In this document: positions 12,234-23,254 of the stretch, piece after piece | Layout: the number at the start of each line of letters is the position of its first letter | Numbering within the stretch: the first letter of the stretch is position 1 | NCBI GenBank assembly: GCA_001430745.1 | Contig: KQ481946.1 | Span: 763,681 to 812,401 of the forward strand | Direction of reading: 5' to 3' | Length of the DNA: 48,721 nt | Origin: Auxenochlorella pyrenoidosa | Lineage: Eukaryota > Chlorophyta > Trebouxiophyceae > Chlorellales > Chlorellaceae | Made by a program: the position numbers and the translations under genes | The notes under the pieces: generated by a model | What the model saw: the letters and a program-made list of their open reading frames with translations, nothing else | Databases searched by the model: none | What the model was told of the DNA's origin: nothing

Positions 12234-13029
12234 TTTCTCAAACAGCAGGCGCTCAACGAGGCGCCAAGCCGAGTGACTGGCGGCAGCGCTGCCACCGCCA
12301 GCGCAGCGCGAAGCTCGCCTTTGGTTGATGCTTCCGCATCGTGTTGCCCTGAATCGCGCATTGTCAGAAGATTCCAAGAGGTGAGCTCATGCGTTCATAT
12401 GCATTGCATACGAGGCAATGGACAGTCGCTGGCAATGGTGCCACAGAGCCCGAATGTGGGCCGAAAAATGGACGAGCATGCAACAGCTGGTGGCAGGTTG
12501 ATGCGCAAGCCACACAGGGATCCGAGGTGGGAGGCTACAGAGGCAATGCACCGTGAAACTGCTAAATTGCTTCCGACATGGTTCAAAAGAATGCACTGAA
12601 AGCTGAAAGGTGCTGTCAAAAAATCACTGGGCTCGCGTTTGGACTGGGCGAGCGAGAGAACTGGGCTGTACAGCTTGGCCTGGTATAAGGGATGCCTGAT
12701 CGGGAGCTGGGGGGCACAGAAGCTTGCCCACTGGACCGGGAAAATGCGGCATGAAAGATGTTGCAAAGAGAAGGATATGACTCGTGCTCTCTGACAGGTG
12801 CATGAGCAGGATGGAACAGTGGTGCCGAGTTGAAAGCTGTGTCTGAAATCCGGTTTTGCGGCCAAGGGGGCCGAGCTCATGTGAAAACCGCCATGCCTTG
12901 CGTCGTGCGTTTCATGGCAGCACGGGCTGCAATACGTGTCCATGGCACAGTGCCCGGGAGGAAGCTTGGTGCATGGGGCTGCACCATGCATGCCAGCCGG
13001 CTCATTCGGCTTTCTGCTGCCCTCACGCG
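12234..13029. other. Intergenic region upstream of golgin
   Basis: About 800 bases between the golgin start and the stop of the next minus-strand gene. It must contain the golgin promoter and the 3' UTR of its neighbour. I found no convincing coding frame, repeat or named motif. Confidence 0.55.
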
Positions 13030-15191
13030 TCAGTTTTTGCCTGGCCCGTTGGCCGCCGCGAACCAGTACATGACCGCCGCAGCCGGCGCCGCAAGGCGCG
13101 CATAATTCAGAAGGCCGGGCTGCACACTGGGGAGGATGTCTGAGGATTGGGCCCCAGCGGTCGCCCTGCTGGCGAGGAAGCGGCAGCGCAGGCGCAGCTC
13201 GGAGCGCCAGATGAGCCAGGTGGGCAGCAGGAAGCCCAGGAGCAGCAGGCTGCAAGTTTTGGAGGGGGGAGGGCAAGCCGCGGTTGAGGGATGGACAGGT
13301 GGATACTGACAGTTCCAGGCAGCCGACGCCTGGGGAGGAGGCAGCTGCCAACAAGCGTCAGGTGCAGCGAGAAAGGGGGCCGGCTGACTGGAGCGTTCGA
13401 GTAAACTGCCCACAATGGCAATGGGGCGCGACAGCCAAAGGAGCCTGCAGGACGGCACAAAAACGCTGCCAGGGCATGCTGGCAGAGCAACGAGAGGTAT
13501 AGCGGAGGGCCTCAAGGATAAACGCTCTCACCTCGAGGGCTGGCATTGCAGGCACAGCTGCTCTCCACCGGCAGACAGCGCGGCCATGTCCCCAGCTGCA
13601 GTGCCGAGCACCGCAACGACGCTGGCCTGGGTCGCTGCCGCTGCTGCCGCCGCCCGCGTCGCACTCACACAGGCCGCTCGCACCGCCTCTTCCGCGCCGG
13701 CGGGGGCTGCAAGCACGGCTGCCCGCAGCTGTGCATCTCGGGCGAGAAGTGCAGCATGTCCTGGCACAGCTGCAGGAGCGCCGACAGGCGAGACCAGGGC
13801 AGCGCCGCAGCCGCCGCCAAGCGCGAGTAGGCCAGCTGGATGGCGGCGCTGCGCTGGCACAAATGACCGTTGTTGCGCAGAAGGATGGAAGTCAGGGCAG
13901 CCTGCTGCGGCAGCGCGATGCTGCTCAAGGGGAGGGTGGCCGGCACGGCAGGATAGGTGGTTGTGCGGCTGGAGGATGGGGCAAGCGTGCACGCACCCAC
14001 TTGCGGCACCGCCTGTGAGCATGTGCTTCTGGCGCCACACTGGCGGGGCTCAGCACGAAGCAGCAGCCCTCACCGAAAGGGCAGGCTGCCCCAGAGCGAG
14101 GAGAAGAGCAGCCAGGCCACGCCGTTGCCAGTCAGCAGTGCAGTGGCCTCCTGCAGGGGACACCGCGCACTGTGCTCAGCACGTAGTGCAAAGCAGAGCA
14201 TCTTTGCATGGCCAAGCAGAGGCCGTCGGGATGCTGCACTGGTGGCTGGGCAAGCACACACCCCCGCCATGGATGCTTGCATACCCAGTGATAGCAGGGC
14301 GCCTCTCCCCACAACACAGCTCGCACGATGCTGTCCCTTGCCTGAAAGGCAGTTGGCAGGCCAGAAGTTGGAGTGGGGTCTGCAAGGCAGGCACACACGG
14401 CAGGCAGACATCAGTAATCAAGAGTGTTTTGCGGCGGCAGGGCTCCTGCTCAGCCCACCCAGCGCAGGGAAACAGTTTGTCAGCCAGCAGCAGCAGAGGG
14501 AGCAGCTGTCTGTTGAGACTGCAGGAGCCGCGGGCGGCCCGCACTCACAGATGTGGCGGTGCGCGTAGCAGCCAAGCACCATCTGCAAGACGTTGTCAGC
14601 GACCTGGATGGGCTGTCGCCACCTGTGGGCATGGGCGCCAGAAGCGCGCCAGTTGCCAGCAGGACAAACGTGTATGGGGCAAGTTGTAGGGTGCAGCCTG
14701 CCACAGCCCGCCAGGCATGTGCAGCCTCGACTCCACTCGCGCGCTCCCTGGCTTGCACGTCCCCAACCAAGTCCAATCGCCCCATGCAACACACCTGAGG
14801 TACTCCGTCCGGGGCAGGCGATGCGCAAGGGTGGGCAGCAGCGTTGTGAGTGCACCCAGCGCGATTACAGCACAGGCAGCCCACTCGCGAGCGCCCAGCG
14901 TGCGCAGCAGCACAGCCAGCCAGGTCAGCGCGCGGGCGTAGTGAAACTGCAGCAGGCAGCATTTTTTCTCAAAGAGGCTTGATCAGCTTGAAGTGCGGGC
15001 TGCGGCCAGCCAGCCAGGCCGCTCTGTCGCCCTCCAATCGTTCAGTGCTTGTGCCTGTGGTACCAGTGGCGGGTGCTCATGTCGGGCAGCTGCCTGCCCA
15101 CCTGTGTCTCCAGCCGCGAGTTGCTATCCGTCTGCAGCTTAAAGAACTCGAATTCCAGCTGTGGACTTGCAAAGGACAGGTCCGCCCGCAT
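13030..15191 (-). CDS. Polytopic membrane protein, tandem paralogue A (possibly decayed)
   Basis: Function not recognised. Exons follow those of the neighbouring paralogue: 15102-15191 (start MRADLSFASPQLEFEF), 14795-14946, 14549-14622, 14074-14150, 13532-13920 and 13030-13249. Exons 2, 4 and 6 are exactly the same length as in the paralogue (152, 77 and 220 bases). Hydrophobic stretches lie in exon 2 (LTWLAVLLRTLG, VIALGALTTLLPTL), exon 4 (LLTGNGVAWLLFSSLW) and exon 6 (LLLLGFLLPTWLIW and the C terminus), giving about five or six membrane spans. Two defects appear. Exon 3 to exon 4 does not keep frame and creates a TGA. Exon 5 changes homologous frame between 13725 and 13790. Either this copy is a pseudogene, the assembly has indels, or an exon was missed. 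Confidence 0.6.
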
Positions 15192-15966
15192 CCTGGGGCC
15201 CCAGCGGCTTCACCAATACGCTGTCAGTCCGATCGGCGTCCGGCTTAAGTCCGGCGCTGCTGGGGCGGCAGCGGCAGGAGGGGGGTGGCAGAGCAGGCGT
15301 GGGGCTTTCTCCAGCGGCTTTCGCCGCCGGAGGCTGCCCAGAGTAGCCGAGCGCTGGCTGGCGGCCGCGGGACCGAGAATTTACGTCCAAGCTGCCGAAT
15401 AAGTCGGCCAAGGTTGGGTTGGAACGGTGATGACCTGCACGTTTGCTGGTGGATAAAGAATACGTGAAGATGGATACGGCAAGCCGCGGCCCATGTGCCG
15501 CGTGGCCCAGTGGGCCCAGCACGGCCAGCGTGCCTCCTCTGCTCCCCGTCGCGTCAGTCAACACCACCCCACCTTGAGGTGTCCTCGTCGCGGGCCTAGC
15601 CCCAACCACAGCACGCCTGATATGCATGCCGTTGAGTGGAATAGAAACCGAGTGCATGCGTTCAGGAGGTGCGCTTGCCAGCAGCTGCCTGGGCACTTGA
15701 GCGCAACAAGTCCCGGACGCTGCCTGGAATGGATGGGCATCGCTTCTGCATGCTCCCTGCTCGCATCCCTCCTCTCACAGCGGACGCCACAGTGAGGGTG
15801 CCCTGAAGGTCGCCCCCCCCGGCCCCGTCTGGGGAGGACATTAAATTACAGATGGTCGAGGAACGAGCGCTGTGCTGGCTTGGCCCCGATGCTGCCTTTT
15901 GCGCTGCCTGCCGCTGCAGCCGGAAGCGCACGCCTGTCTTGTGGACCGGCGGGGCTGCCAGACGCC
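15192..15966. other. Intergenic region between tandem paralogues
   Basis: About 775 bases between copy A's start and copy B's stop, both on the minus strand. It holds copy B's 3' UTR, with a TGTAA signal at 15846-15850, and copy A's promoter. No other gene is evident. Confidence 0.55.
15846..15850 (-). promoter_or_regulatory. TGTAA polyadenylation signal candidate
   Basis: TTACA on the plus strand reads TGTAA on the minus strand, about 117 bases downstream of copy B's stop. TGTAA is the usual chlorophyte poly(A) signal. A five-base match alone is weak evidence. Confidence 0.4.
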
Positions 15967-18004
15967 TCACAAGGCTGCCACCACCAAGGAATAGATTGCT
16001 GCCACCGCGGGCACCGCAAACATTGCAAAGTCTGCCAGCCCTGGCAGGTGCTGCTGGCTCAGGTGCAGGCGCACCACCTCGCTGGGTGACGCGCCCAGGC
16101 AGCGCTGCGCCAGGAACTGCCGGCGGCTGCGCAGCTCTGTCGCCCACACAAGGAATGCGGGGAGCAGGAAGCCCAGCAAGAGCAGGCTGCAGGGCGGGAG
16201 CAGGGAGGTAGGGCTCGTCTGCAGGGGGCTGGGCCACGGCAGGCACACCTGCCTGCCAGCAACAGCCCGCCGCTAGGCGTCGTAAATCCACACCAACTCG
16301 CGCTGCGTACTCAGCATGATGTGCCCTCGCCCTCGCCCACCTGGCCGGCTGGTAGCGCAGGCACAGCTGCGCGCCATGCTCCAGCGAGGGCACGGCCACA
16401 GCGCGCGCGGCATGAGCAGCGTGGACAGCATCCGCCGCCTCCATGCACGCCATCCGGACCGCCTCCCTCGCGTTAGCAGGGGCGGCCAGCACTGCGGCGG
16501 CACAGGAGCGCCCCGCCTCGTGGGTGCGCGCCCAGCGCTGCCACAGCGGCAGCGCCGACAGGCGGGCCAGCAGCGCGTGGGCGCGCCGCGCCGCGCCCAG
16601 CTGCAGCCCAGAGTACGCCAGCTGGATGGCAGCGTTGCGCTGGCACAGCTGTCCGTTGTAGAGCAGCAAGATGATGGTCAGGGCGGCCTGCTGCGGCAGC
16701 GCGATGCTGCGGGAGCAGGGGGAGAGAGCGCATGAGAAGTCAAGATAAAGGAAGCAGCACTCGATGGCGTGCGGCAGCAGCCATAGTGGACAGAGCGGCT
16801 GCGCATGGCGCATGCAAAAGCTTCCAGGCAAGTGCCAAGGATTGACATGTTTCAGGGCTAGCACCAACCGGAAGGGCAGGCTGCCCCAGAGCGAGCAGAA
16901 GAGCAGCCAGGCCACGCCGTTGCCAGTCAGGAGCATTATCCCCATCTGCAGGCGGACGCGCAGCAAGGCAGGATCATCATGTGTACGCCAGGCAGGCAGG
17001 GGCTGCCAGCACGTGCCGGCAAGCAGCGCTGCACAGCCAGCGCAGCGGGCTCGGCAGGCGTAGGCAGGCAGGCAGGCAGGCGGGCAGGCGTGCCCTGCCT
17101 GGAAGCTGGAGGGGCTCTCGGGCGGGACAGCGGGGTAGCTGACATGGTGGTGGGTCAGGCAGCCCAGCGCAACTTGCAGCAGGTTGTCAGCCACCTCTGC
17201 CGGGGTGCGCCACCTGGCAAGGGAGGGGCGAGGCAGGGGAGGCGGGGCAGCGCGCAGCGTGGGGCCGGTGTGCAGCTGCCATACTGGGCAGTTCGTAGGT
17301 CAGCCAGCACCCGGAGCAGAAGCAGCAACAGACAAACAGAAAGGGGAATTGTTGTCTCAACAAGCTGCAGGCATCAAGCAGAAGGCTTGTGCAAGCAGCG
17401 CCTGTGACGCTTGCCCAGCGGCAATCGGTGTGCAACCTGCCTGAGGTACTGGGCACGTGGCAGGCAGTCCAGCAGCGGCGGCAGCAGCGTGGAGGCGGTG
17501 CCCAGGGCAACGAGCGCCGTCACCCAGCGCTCGCCGGAGGACAGCGCGCGCAGCAGCACGACCAGCCAGGTCAGCGCGCGGGCGCAGTGGAACTGCGGTG
17601 GGACAGGGGGCATGCTGTCTGCGTTTGACCGTCATCATGCATCATCATCATTACATTTACTGTCCACAGAGCCTGCCTGGCCTGACCAACTGGACCAACC
17701 TAACCCACGCCCTGAGAGCTACAGAAGCATGGCTGCTCGCGGGCATGACCAAGCGACCGATCCTGGGCTGCCACAGCGGTGTCCGTGCGCTGGCTGTGCG
17801 GCTGGGGCCCACCCAGCTGGGCCTGCACAGCCCTGCCCATCTAGGCGAGTAGAGCTGTCGCCAGTACTGCACAGGGCCTGCTCCCCACCTCGCCCCTGCC
17901 CTTGCCTGCTTCTCCAGCCGCTGGCTGCGTAGCAGCTGCGCCTCCTGGAACTCCTGCTCCAGCTCAGAGCTGGCAAACGAAAGGTCCAGCTTCAGGGCGG
18001 GCAT
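15967..18004 (-). CDS. Polytopic membrane protein, tandem paralogue B, about 327 aa
   Basis: Six exons join in frame: 17906-18004, 17441-17592, 17144-17213, 16869-16945, 16341-16706 and 15967-16186. Start MPALKLDLSFASSELEQEF is at 18004. After a short cytosolic-looking N terminus there are hydrophobic segments in exon 2 (residues about 36-80), exon 4 (about 108-133) and exon 6 (LLLLGFLLPAFLVWATEL, and FAVPAVAAIYSLVVAAL at the end). A long Ala/Arg/His helix-rich region lies in exon 5. The N-terminal pattern F-S-x-x-L-E-x-E-F resembles the start of the multi-span sensor domains of some cyclases, but no catalytic domain follows, so function is unknown. Introns 1 and 2 both start with GC (CAG|GCAAGG and AG|GCAGGT); in copy A both are GT. 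Confidence 0.75.
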
Positions 18005-18571
18005 TGGCAGAGCACGAGGCCGCCAGCACTCGGGCCTGCACGGAATGGGCCAGAGGCAGCGCCCAGTGTGGCATCACAGACCGGCTGGCACAGCTGTCTG
18101 CCACGCCAATTTGGCAACTGGCCGCAGTTCTTGAATGGGCAGGGCAAACAGCAAACAAGAAGGGCAGCCGAGGGGACGGTGTTGGTTTGGTCCAGGGTAG
18201 CTGCAGTAGCGCCCCCATGGTGGCGGGCACAGCCTTGGCAGCAGCACTGCAGACCCGATTCTAAGCCCAGAAGTGACACCCACCCGATATCTCCACGCTC
18301 CTAGGAGTCGTCCTACGGCTTGCGAGCGAGCAAAGAGCTTTGCAGACGACTGGGGGCACGGGGGAGGGTTGGTCCGTCTGTTTCACGCTTCCTTTGCGGG
18401 TGCTGAGTTTGTTTATGAACTCAATGCCCAATGCACGAATGCACGAAGGGTCTGCAGCGAGCCAGGACAGCCGCTTCTGAGCACTCGCAGCACGCCCTTG
18501 GGCGTGGGCGACCTCAAGTATCGGGCTCATATCTCGCGATCCCCTACTGCCAGGGGCGAGCTGTCGGGGCG
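18005..18571. promoter_or_regulatory. Candidate bidirectional promoter between membrane protein B and ATG4
   Basis: The two genes point away from each other across 567 bases, so both transcription starts and 5' UTRs lie here. An open frame upstream of the ATG4 start codon exists but has no conserved feature. I see no defined TATA box. Confidence 0.5.
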
Positions 18572-21500
18572 ATGGAGGAGCTGAGCGCGACGGAGGGCCT
18601 GGCCTTGGGCTTGAGCCGGGCCTTTTATGCCTTGGCGCGCACTCTGCGCTTGAACAAGCTGCGGGATCTGATCGCAGCTGCATCGCTCAGCGTGGAAGCC
18701 CCCCTCTGCCTGCTGGGGCGCAGCTATTCGTGCTCTCGGTATGGCAGCGAGGAGGAGGTGCGCCTCGAGGCAAAGCAGCCTGCATGTTGCATGAACAGCG
18801 GGTTGATGCGCGGCAAGACCGCGACTTCTCTGCGGCGACAACTGCCGCCGCCAGCGCCGGCGCCCTCGCCTGCCAGACATCGCCTGCCCTCTTGTTCCGT
18901 GCTTATGCAGGCCCTGGCCCGCTTGCTCGACCACTTTCAGTCCATCCTATGGATGAGCTACCGCCGAGGTTTCAAACCCATCCCAGCCGGCGGCGCCAGT
19001 CTGGGGTCGGATGTTGGCTGGGGCTGCACGCTGCGCAGGTGACAATGACTGCATGTGCGGCGGCGTGCGGCGCGCACGTGGTGGCTTGTGCATATCTTCT
19101 CTAAGACCCATTTAGATGCAGGCATGCTGCGCGCTTGCTGCCGCTGCAAAGGCCATTGGCGGAGCCCTGCGGCAGTGAGTGCCATCGACTCAGCCCCGGC
19201 CACCTCCGCCCAACCGCTCGCGTAACCGCTCCCTGTCGTGCTGCACTCCTTGCCCCATGTGCAGCGGCCAGATGATACTGGCGCAGGGGCTGCAGCGGCA
19301 CCTGCTGGGCCCAGACTGGCGCTGGCCTGATGCGTTGCCGGCGGGCAGCGGCAGCGGCGGCACGTCACCGCCGCCCGAGCTGGCCCGCCTGCTGCAGCTG
19401 TTCTGGGACACGCCCGCCGGTGAGCCTCCCACACCCGCCCCGGCCCAGCAGCGGGTCTTCTGCATTCGGCGATTCCCGTCGCCGCCGCTGCTGCTGCCGC
19501 TGCCGCCGCGGCATGTTGCAAGCTGCCCTGCTACGTTACACGGTGACAGATCCGGCGGCCTCTCGACACTCGCAGGGCTCCAAGAGCATTGTGTGCCACG
19601 GCCCACCTGCCGCCCGTGTCCCCTCCCCGCCTGCCTGCAGAGCGCAATGCCTTCTCCCTGCACAACCTGTGCGCGCACGGCCAGGCGTGCGGCGTGGTCC
19701 CCGGCCGCTGGCTGGGGCCCTGGGTGGTGTGCCGGGCGCTGGAGGCCGCTGCCCGCGCGGCGCTGCAGGTCGGTGCACCCAACAGCCTTGCGCTGCTGCC
19801 AGCTTGGGCGGGCTTGTTCTCGGCTGTGAGGGGGCTTAGTGGCGGGGGCCTTAAGTTGCGGGGGCGGGATAGGTGGGTATGTGGGGGCGGTGCTGACAGG
19901 CCAACACCCCTTCAGCCCTGTAATGTGCGCATTTCCATAGCCACACACTTTCTCCCCACCTCACCCCACCCCTGCCCCCCGCAGCACCATCAAGACCTGG
20001 GGCTGACAGTGGCAGTGCTGGCAGACGCAGGAGGCGGCGCCCCGCTGCTGGTGCCCGCCCGCTTTGAGGCTGCCTTTTCGAGTAGCGGCGGCTGCAGCGG
20101 CGGCGGGCAGCAGGGCCAGGCAGGGGAGCAGCAGCACCAGCTCGAGCAGCAGGCGCCACGGCACGAGCAGGCGACAGATGAGCGGCAGCGGGAAGATGAG
20201 CAGCAGCGGGCCGAGGGAGAGGCAGGGGGTGTGGGCGCTGCGTTGGCAGGGCTGGGGCACGGCCCGCCGGCGGCCGAGGATTCTGCCCCCGAGCTCATAT
20301 CCCTGGACAGCTGCACGCTGTCGGTGGAGGCTCCTCTGCCGGCGGCCGTCCTTGCGGCCAGCGTGGGCCAGCGGGGGGGCGGCGACCGCGCGGGCAGCAG
20401 AGCCGCGGGCGGCGGCGCGGTGCCCTGCCGCAGGGGCCTCATCCTGTTGGTGCCGCTGGTGCTTGGCCTGGGCAAGGTGAGGCGGTGCTGGGTGGCCGGT
20501 GCAGCGGAGGCTGGGGGCAGAATTGCACGCGTGGAAGGGCAACTGGATCAGCATACAGGGTGTGTCAACCCATTATTAATGCTGCAGCTCTGAGGGGATT
20601 ATGCTCCCAGCTGCACGGTCTTCTGGCTGGCCTGCAAGCCCGGCGGGATTGCTGAAGCGGCCTCCTGCACTGTGCGCGCCTCTCTGCCGAACGCTGCTGC
20701 AGCTGAACCCACGCTACGCGCCGCAGCTGGAAGCGGTGCTGTCCTGGCCGCAGAGCATCGGCCTGGTGGGGGGGCGCCCCTCCTCCTCGCTCTATTTTGT
20801 GGGCTGGCAGGCGGCGCCTGCCCCTGCAAAGCAGCCCCAGCAGCAGCAGCAGCAGCAGCGCCAGCAGCAGCAGCAGCCCGTGGCGCCTGCAGAGCGGGAC
20901 TGCCAGCGGCAGGAGAGCGACATTGTGGTGGTGCCGGCAGCGGCGGCGCTGAGCGAGCCAGCGCCTGCAGCGGCGGCGGCAGCAGGAGAAGAGCAGGCGC
21001 AAGCGGCTCAGCAGGCCTCGCACCCAAAGCAGCACTCGGCAACAGGGCACGATCCGGCGGCGGCGGCAGCTGGCAGGGCGGCCGGTAGCAGCATTATCTA
21101 CCTCGACCCGCACCAAGTGCAGGAGGTGCGCCGCGCCTGCTGTGCCTGCCCTGCCGGGGAAAGGCGGCCGGCCTGCCAGCACCCCCTGCCTGCCCGCGCA
21201 CAGCGTCCAGCGCTGCCCACAGCGCATGCAATCATGCCCGGCGCATGCATGTGCGCCCTTGCCACCTGCCGCTGTGCTCTACTGCTCCAGTGCGTCGGCT
21301 GGCCCTGGCAGCCGCGCCTCTCTCCCCAATGGCTGTCCTTTGCAGCCCTATCCGCCCTATCCGCCCCCCCACCCACCCACCCATCCCCACCCACCCCAAC
21401 CCCCCAACCTTGCCCCGCTACCTGCAGGCCGCCTGCTGCGACGACGACTGGCAGAGCTTCCACTGCGAGGTGCCGCGCTCCATGGCCCTGGCCTCCATCG

Positions 21501-22344
21501 ACCCCTCCCTCGCCCTGGGCTTCTACTGCGGCAGCCTGGGTGAGGCCGGCCACCCCCACTCCTTACTTCCCCTGCTGCCTGTTGCCTTCAGCGTCCAGGC
21601 GGGGCTCTTATGACAGCAGCGCGGGTGGGCCAACCTTTGCCTTCCAAGCCGCTTCCTGGTTTGCTCCCAGCGTCTGCATCGGCCTGCACGAGCCGCCTGG
21701 CTGGCACGCCAGGTCCCAAGCAGCGAGGGTGCCCCTCCCCTTGTGCCCCGCAGACGAGTATCGGGACCTGTGCGACAGGCTGGCCGCCCTGGAGGCGCGC
21801 TCCGGCGGCGCCCCGCTGGTCTGCGTTGCCTCGGCGGAGGCCGCCGCAGCTGCTGCTGCCGGCTACGAGTCGCCTCACGACCCTGGTGCGTGCGCAGCAG
21901 GGTGGCCGGGTGCAGGAGCGGAGTGGTGCACAGGAGGAGCGCACTGCCGGCTTTGCTGCCATGCTAGCACTGTCAAGCCCACAGCCAACGCCTTGCAAAC
22001 TTCCCTGCTATCCACGTTGGCATGTTCCTGCAGCCTGGGTGTCTGATGAGCTTACCTCTGAAGAGGAAGAAACGGGCGACGAAGATGCTGTGGCAGTGGA
22101 GCTCGAGAATGGAGATGAGGCAGCAGCACACGCGGCAGCGGCACCGTCAACAGATGGTGGCAGCCGACAGGGCTCGGCTCGCATCGCCAGCGATAGCGGG
22201 CAGGCCTCGCCGCACACGGCCTTTGCAAGGTACCAGGCCAGCCCGCCGCCGCCCCCGCCGCCGCCGCTGCACGGCTCGCCCAACGCCGGCCCGCACTCGT
22301 TGCGGCGCGCCAGCCGCAGCGGCAGCGGCTGGGAGGTGCTCTGA
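18572..22344 (+). CDS. ATG4: ATG4 cysteine protease (autophagy, ATG8 processing), about 688 aa
   Basis: Peptidase C54 family; it trims the ATG8 C terminus and later removes ATG8 from lipid. Nine exons: 18572-18757, 18911-19038, 19265-19419, 19641-19768, 19985-20476, 20703-21125, 21428-21539, 21754-21885 and 22034-22344 (2,067 bases, all phases agree). Signatures are WMSYRRGFKPI, SDVGWGCTLRSGQM with catalytic Cys at about residue 101, NPRYAPQLEAVLSWPQSIGLVGGRP, and IIYLDPHQVQ with catalytic Asp and His at about 498 and 500. It is longer than typical ATG4 because of low-complexity inserts: a Gln-rich acidic block in exon 5 and a second poly-Gln/Ala block in exon 6, just before YLDPH. The acidic, Pro-rich tail ends in GWEVL, which fits a W-x-x-L ATG8-interacting motif. 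Confidence 0.95.
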
Positions 22345-23254
22345 CCCTCTGACAGCTGCTGAGCCTCCTTGCCGGCTGATGTACCACACGCAATTTTCCT
22401 CGCCCCAGCCCAGCTGCCCCATGTCCCAGCCCTGTAGCCTGTACCAACCCTGTGCCCATGAATCCTGTGTACCGTCCTCCCACTCCTGCCCCTTGTCTTC
22501 CCCGGCTTTGCCTCATCCGATACATGCAAAATTGGCAACATGAGCAGGTGGTTTCACAGGTGCAGGGAGCGGGACCCACAGTGGCACCCGCAATTGCATC
22601 GAGTGGCAGCAGCATTCGGCATGCACCCAACCGCCGGCCGCACGAGCTGCCCGCCTGGTGCAGTCAACGTTCCCGCCCTCACCTGCCATAAGGGACCAGT
22701 CGTCGAGGTGGCATTGATGCAAGCTGAATTGTGCCCTGTCAATGAACTTGCATACAGCGTGGAGGCGGGTGCCGTGCGGCCATGCATGGTAGGTAGGCCC
22801 GATGGCCTGGAGGGCATTCCAGGGCTGGAGGTTGCAAACTGTTGTGACTGCAAGAATGCCCTCTTCGTCATTCTAGGCTTCTACGAGCCGAAGACAACTG
22901 CTTGGCGGGCAGAGCAGCGCAGGGGGCTGACAAGGGGGATGGGTGCTGCGTGCAAGGCGGGTTCCCGCCGCCCGCAACGCCCGCCCCCGGCCTGCCCTGA
23001 TTGCTCCTTGGCCTGCCGGCCGGTCGAAGCACCTCTGAACGATCCATTGCGTTGTGGTAGGTGTTAAACAGCGCGGCAACTCCTGGGAAGGGCGCAGAGG
23101 GGGCTATCCCGGTGCGGCACAACAGCGACCTCGGACGCCCATGCGCGGGGTGGAAAGGAAGGAATGGGGGTCACCCCCAGGCCGCCGCCTTAGCAGGCCC
23201 CTTTCTCCCTTTTCGTGATCCTCTTCGATACAAAGCAGCATCACTGTCTCAGCC
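22345..23254. other. Intergenic region between ATG4 and the secreted Ala-rich gene
   Basis: About 910 bases. It should include the ATG4 3' UTR and the promoter of the following gene on the same strand. Several short open frames exist on both strands but lack splice-site logic or family motifs. Nothing else is seen. Confidence 0.55.

Noticed and set aside
18723..18740. Earlier GT donor for ATG4 exon 1 (GTATGG at 18739)
   Set aside because: It leaves phase 2 while the next exon needs phase 0; the donor at 18758 fits.
22540..23067. Plus-strand open frame of 175 codons
   Set aside because: No homology signature, no matching splice sites, and it lies between ATG4 and the start of the next gene.
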